Under the pieces are notes generated by a model, which worked only from the letters and a program-made list of their open reading frames with translations, ran no database searches and was not told where the DNA came from. This document shows, one piece after another, positions 62,618 to 64,000 of a DNA stretch of 64,000 nucleotides. How positions within the stretch are numbered: the first letter of the stretch is position 1; each line of letters starts with the position of its first letter. Source of the stretch: Antarctobacter heliothermus (GTDB lineage Bacteria; Pseudomonadota; Alphaproteobacteria; Rhodobacterales; Rhodobacteraceae); contig NZ_CP022540.1 of the NCBI RefSeq assembly GCF_002237555.1, positions 1,240,001-1,304,000 on the forward strand, in the 5' to 3' direction. A program made the translations under genes and the position numbers.

Positions 62618-62632
62618 GTTCTCTTTTTGTTC
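62618..62632 (-). promoter_or_regulatory. LexA (SOS) box of imuB
   Basis: GTTC-TCTTTTT-GTTC (62618-62632 on the + strand; GAAC-N7-GAAC on the gene strand) exactly matches the alphaproteobacterial LexA site GTTC-N7-GTTC. It lies 17 nt upstream of ATG 62600. Confidence 0.85.
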
Positions 62633-62748
62633 TAGTCATGAGGTGGCGCAGAGTCGAGTCCGGCGGCGGACCTGTCGAGGCGGTGCTTGCGACCCCGGAA
62701 GGATTGCCGCAGTGTCAGGGCAAACCGCAACACCGAAGGAAACAGGAC

Positions 62749-63861
62749 ATGCGCACACGGGCCGCAGTGGCATTGGAAGCGGGCAAACCGCTGGAAATCA
62801 TGGAAGTGAACCTAGAAGGCCCGAAGGCGGGTGAGGTTCTGGTCGAGATCAAGGCGACGGGCATTTGCCACACCGATGAGTTCACCCGGTCCGGCGCGGA
62901 CCCGGAAGGCCTGTTCCCCGCGATCCTTGGACATGAGGGCGCGGGCGTGGTGCTGGAGGTGGGCGAGGGCGTGACCAGCCTGAAGCCGGGGGATCATGTG
63001 ATCCCGCTGTACACCCCCGAATGCCGTCAGTGCGAATACTGTCTGAACCCCAAGACCAACCTTTGTCAGGCGATCCGGACGACGCAAGGCCAAGGCGTGA
63101 TGCCGGACGGCACCTCACGGTTTTCGATGCTCGATGGGACGCCGATCCTGCACTACATGGGCTGTTCGACCTTTGCCAACCACACCGTCCTGCCGGAAAT
63201 CGCGCTGGCCAAGATCAACCCGGACGCGCCCTTTGACAAGGTCTGCTACATCGGCTGCGGTGTCACCACCGGCATCGGCGCGGTGATCAACACCGCCAAG
63301 GTCGAGATCGGCTCACGCGCCATTGTCTTTGGTCTGGGCGGGATCGGGTTGAATGTCGTGCAAGGGTTGCGGTTGGCCGGGGCCGACCAGATTGTCGGAG
63401 TCGATCTGAACAACGACAAGCAGGCCATGGCCGAACATTTCGGCATGACTGATTTCGTGAACCCCTCAGAGGTCGACGGCGATTTGGTGGCGCATCTGGT
63501 CGAACTGACCAAGGGTGGGGCCGATTACACCTTTGATGCCACAGGCAATGTCAACGTCATGCGCACGGCGCTGGAGGCGGCGCACAAGGGGTGGGGTGAA
63601 TCCATCGTCATCGGCGTTGCCCCTGCGGGGGCCGAAATCAGCACCCGACCGTTCCAGCTGGTGACGGGCCGGGTTTGGCGCGGAACCGCCTTTGGCGGGG
63701 CAAGCGGACGGACGGATGTGCCCAAGATCGTCGACTGGTATATGGACGGCAAGATCGAAATCGACCCGATGATCACCCACACGCTGACGCTGGACGAGAT
63801 CAACAAGGGATTTGACCTGATGCACGCGGGGGAATCGATCCGCGCGGTTGTGGTATTTTGA
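62749..63861 (+). CDS. frmA: S-(hydroxymethyl)glutathione dehydrogenase (class III alcohol dehydrogenase)
   Basis: This is a 370-residue zinc alcohol dehydrogenase that oxidises the formaldehyde-glutathione adduct. Catalytic zinc ligands are in [19 protein letters not shown] and [13 protein letters not shown]. The four structural-zinc cysteines are in [17 protein letters not shown]. The NAD motif is [34 protein letters not shown] and [10 protein letters not shown] are class III features. AAGGA with GGAC precedes ATG 62749. It is divergent from imuB. Confidence 0.96.
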   Translation: MRTRAAVALEAGKPLEIMEVNLEGPKAGEVLVEIKATGICHTDEFTRSGADPEGLFPAILGHEGAGVVLEVGEGVTSLKPGDHVIPLYTPECRQCEYCLNPKTNLCQAIRTTQGQGVMPDGTSRFSMLDGTPILHYMGCSTFANHTVLPEIALAKINPDAPFDKVCYIGCGVTTGIGAVINTAKVEIGSRAIVFGLGGIGLNVVQGLRLAGADQIVGVDLNNDKQAMAEHFGMTDFVNPSEVDGDLVAHLVELTKGGADYTFDATGNVNVMRTALEAAHKGWGESIVIGVAPAGAEISTRPFQLVTGRVWRGTAFGGASGRTDVPKIVDWYMDGKIEIDPMITHTLTLDEINKGFDLMHAGESIRAVVVF

Positions 63862-63898
63862 ACCGGGCAGCGGGGTGAACTCCGCCTAACGCCAACTG

Positions 63899-63934
63899 GA
63901 AACGCCGGACCCGTGAGGGGCCGGCGTTTCGTTT
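63899..63934 (+). terminator. Rho-independent terminator of frmA
   Basis: GAAACGCCGG (63899-63908) pairs perfectly with CCGGCGTTTC (63921-63930), with three more G-C pairs inside and a GTGA loop. GTTTTG follows. It lies 37 nt after the stop. Confidence 0.85.
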
Positions 63935-64000
63935 TGTGGGGCATATCCGCCAGACAAGGCGATTTGTCAGTTAAAGTGGAGATGTGGCGACAAAAATCTG
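63935..64000. other. Right edge, no gene identified
   Basis: No start codon with a ribosome site or recognisable coding sequence is visible in the last 66 bases. Confidence 0.5.

Noticed and set aside
62600..62639. Upstream ATG (62639) as the imuB start
   Set aside because: It would place the LexA box inside the coding sequence and add 13 residues not typical of the family.

Overview
The window looks like a chromosomal segment of a marine-type Rhodobacterales (Roseobacter-group) alphaproteobacterium. This is inferred from the GC-rich, codon-biased genes, the leuD / membrane protein / exonuclease-phosphatase / leuB order, a GTTC-N7-GTTC LexA box, an IalB-like gene, an ACR3-ArsH arsenic cassette and intercistronic elements of a type common in that family. 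No phage or insertion sequence was seen.

Layout. 1-6989: the end of leuD, a membrane protein and a secreted phosphoesterase-like protein, then a divergent NAD-dependent epimerase / LysR pair, leuB, a small secreted protein and an EamA transporter. 7034-7110: tRNA-Pro(CGG). 7142-30101: a large surface-protein locus. 30722-33852: a decayed RND efflux operon. 33948-37653: an FAD monooxygenase and an AcoR-like regulator. 37903-40056: arsR-acr3-arsH. 40069-51606: galactoside uptake and De Ley-Doudoroff catabolism, divergent from an IclR regulator. 51829-56732: an ABC/FtsX-type exporter, cueR and copA. 56813-63861: rlmN, an IalB-like protein, asparaginase, serB, imuB and glutathione-dependent formaldehyde dehydrogenase.

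The notable part is 7.6-30.1 kb. Two giant acidic repeat proteins (about 1852 and 1120 residues) flank a complete type I secretion system: a TolC-like outer membrane protein, a LapB-like ABC exporter and an HlyD-like adaptor. These sit with a small protein carrying a BapA-prefix-like N-terminus and an Omp85-like outer membrane barrel with about one POTRA. A glycosyltransferase, a LuxR-type response regulator, a hybrid histidine kinase and a REC protein with a degenerate GGDEF-like output domain complete the locus. Protein 1 holds 41 copies of a 34-residue unit that are identical in the protein and vary only at synonymous sites. Protein 2 holds 60 copies of TDPTDG followed by 17 copies of a 21-residue unit. 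A 14-bp motif, GATACATACTTTAG, occurs four times in the window. It lies upstream of both repeat proteins, the glycosyltransferase and the kinase, and nowhere else that I found. I read this as a self-regulated adhesin or matrix-protein secretion system, a functional conclusion that remains inference.

Elsewhere the genes form coherent modules. Alpha- and beta-galactosidase feed galactose into KDPGal cleavage, but no galactose dehydrogenase or galactonate dehydratase is visible. copA carries a textbook MerR-type promoter with a 19-bp spacer, and imuB carries its own LexA box without imuA or dnaE2 beside it.
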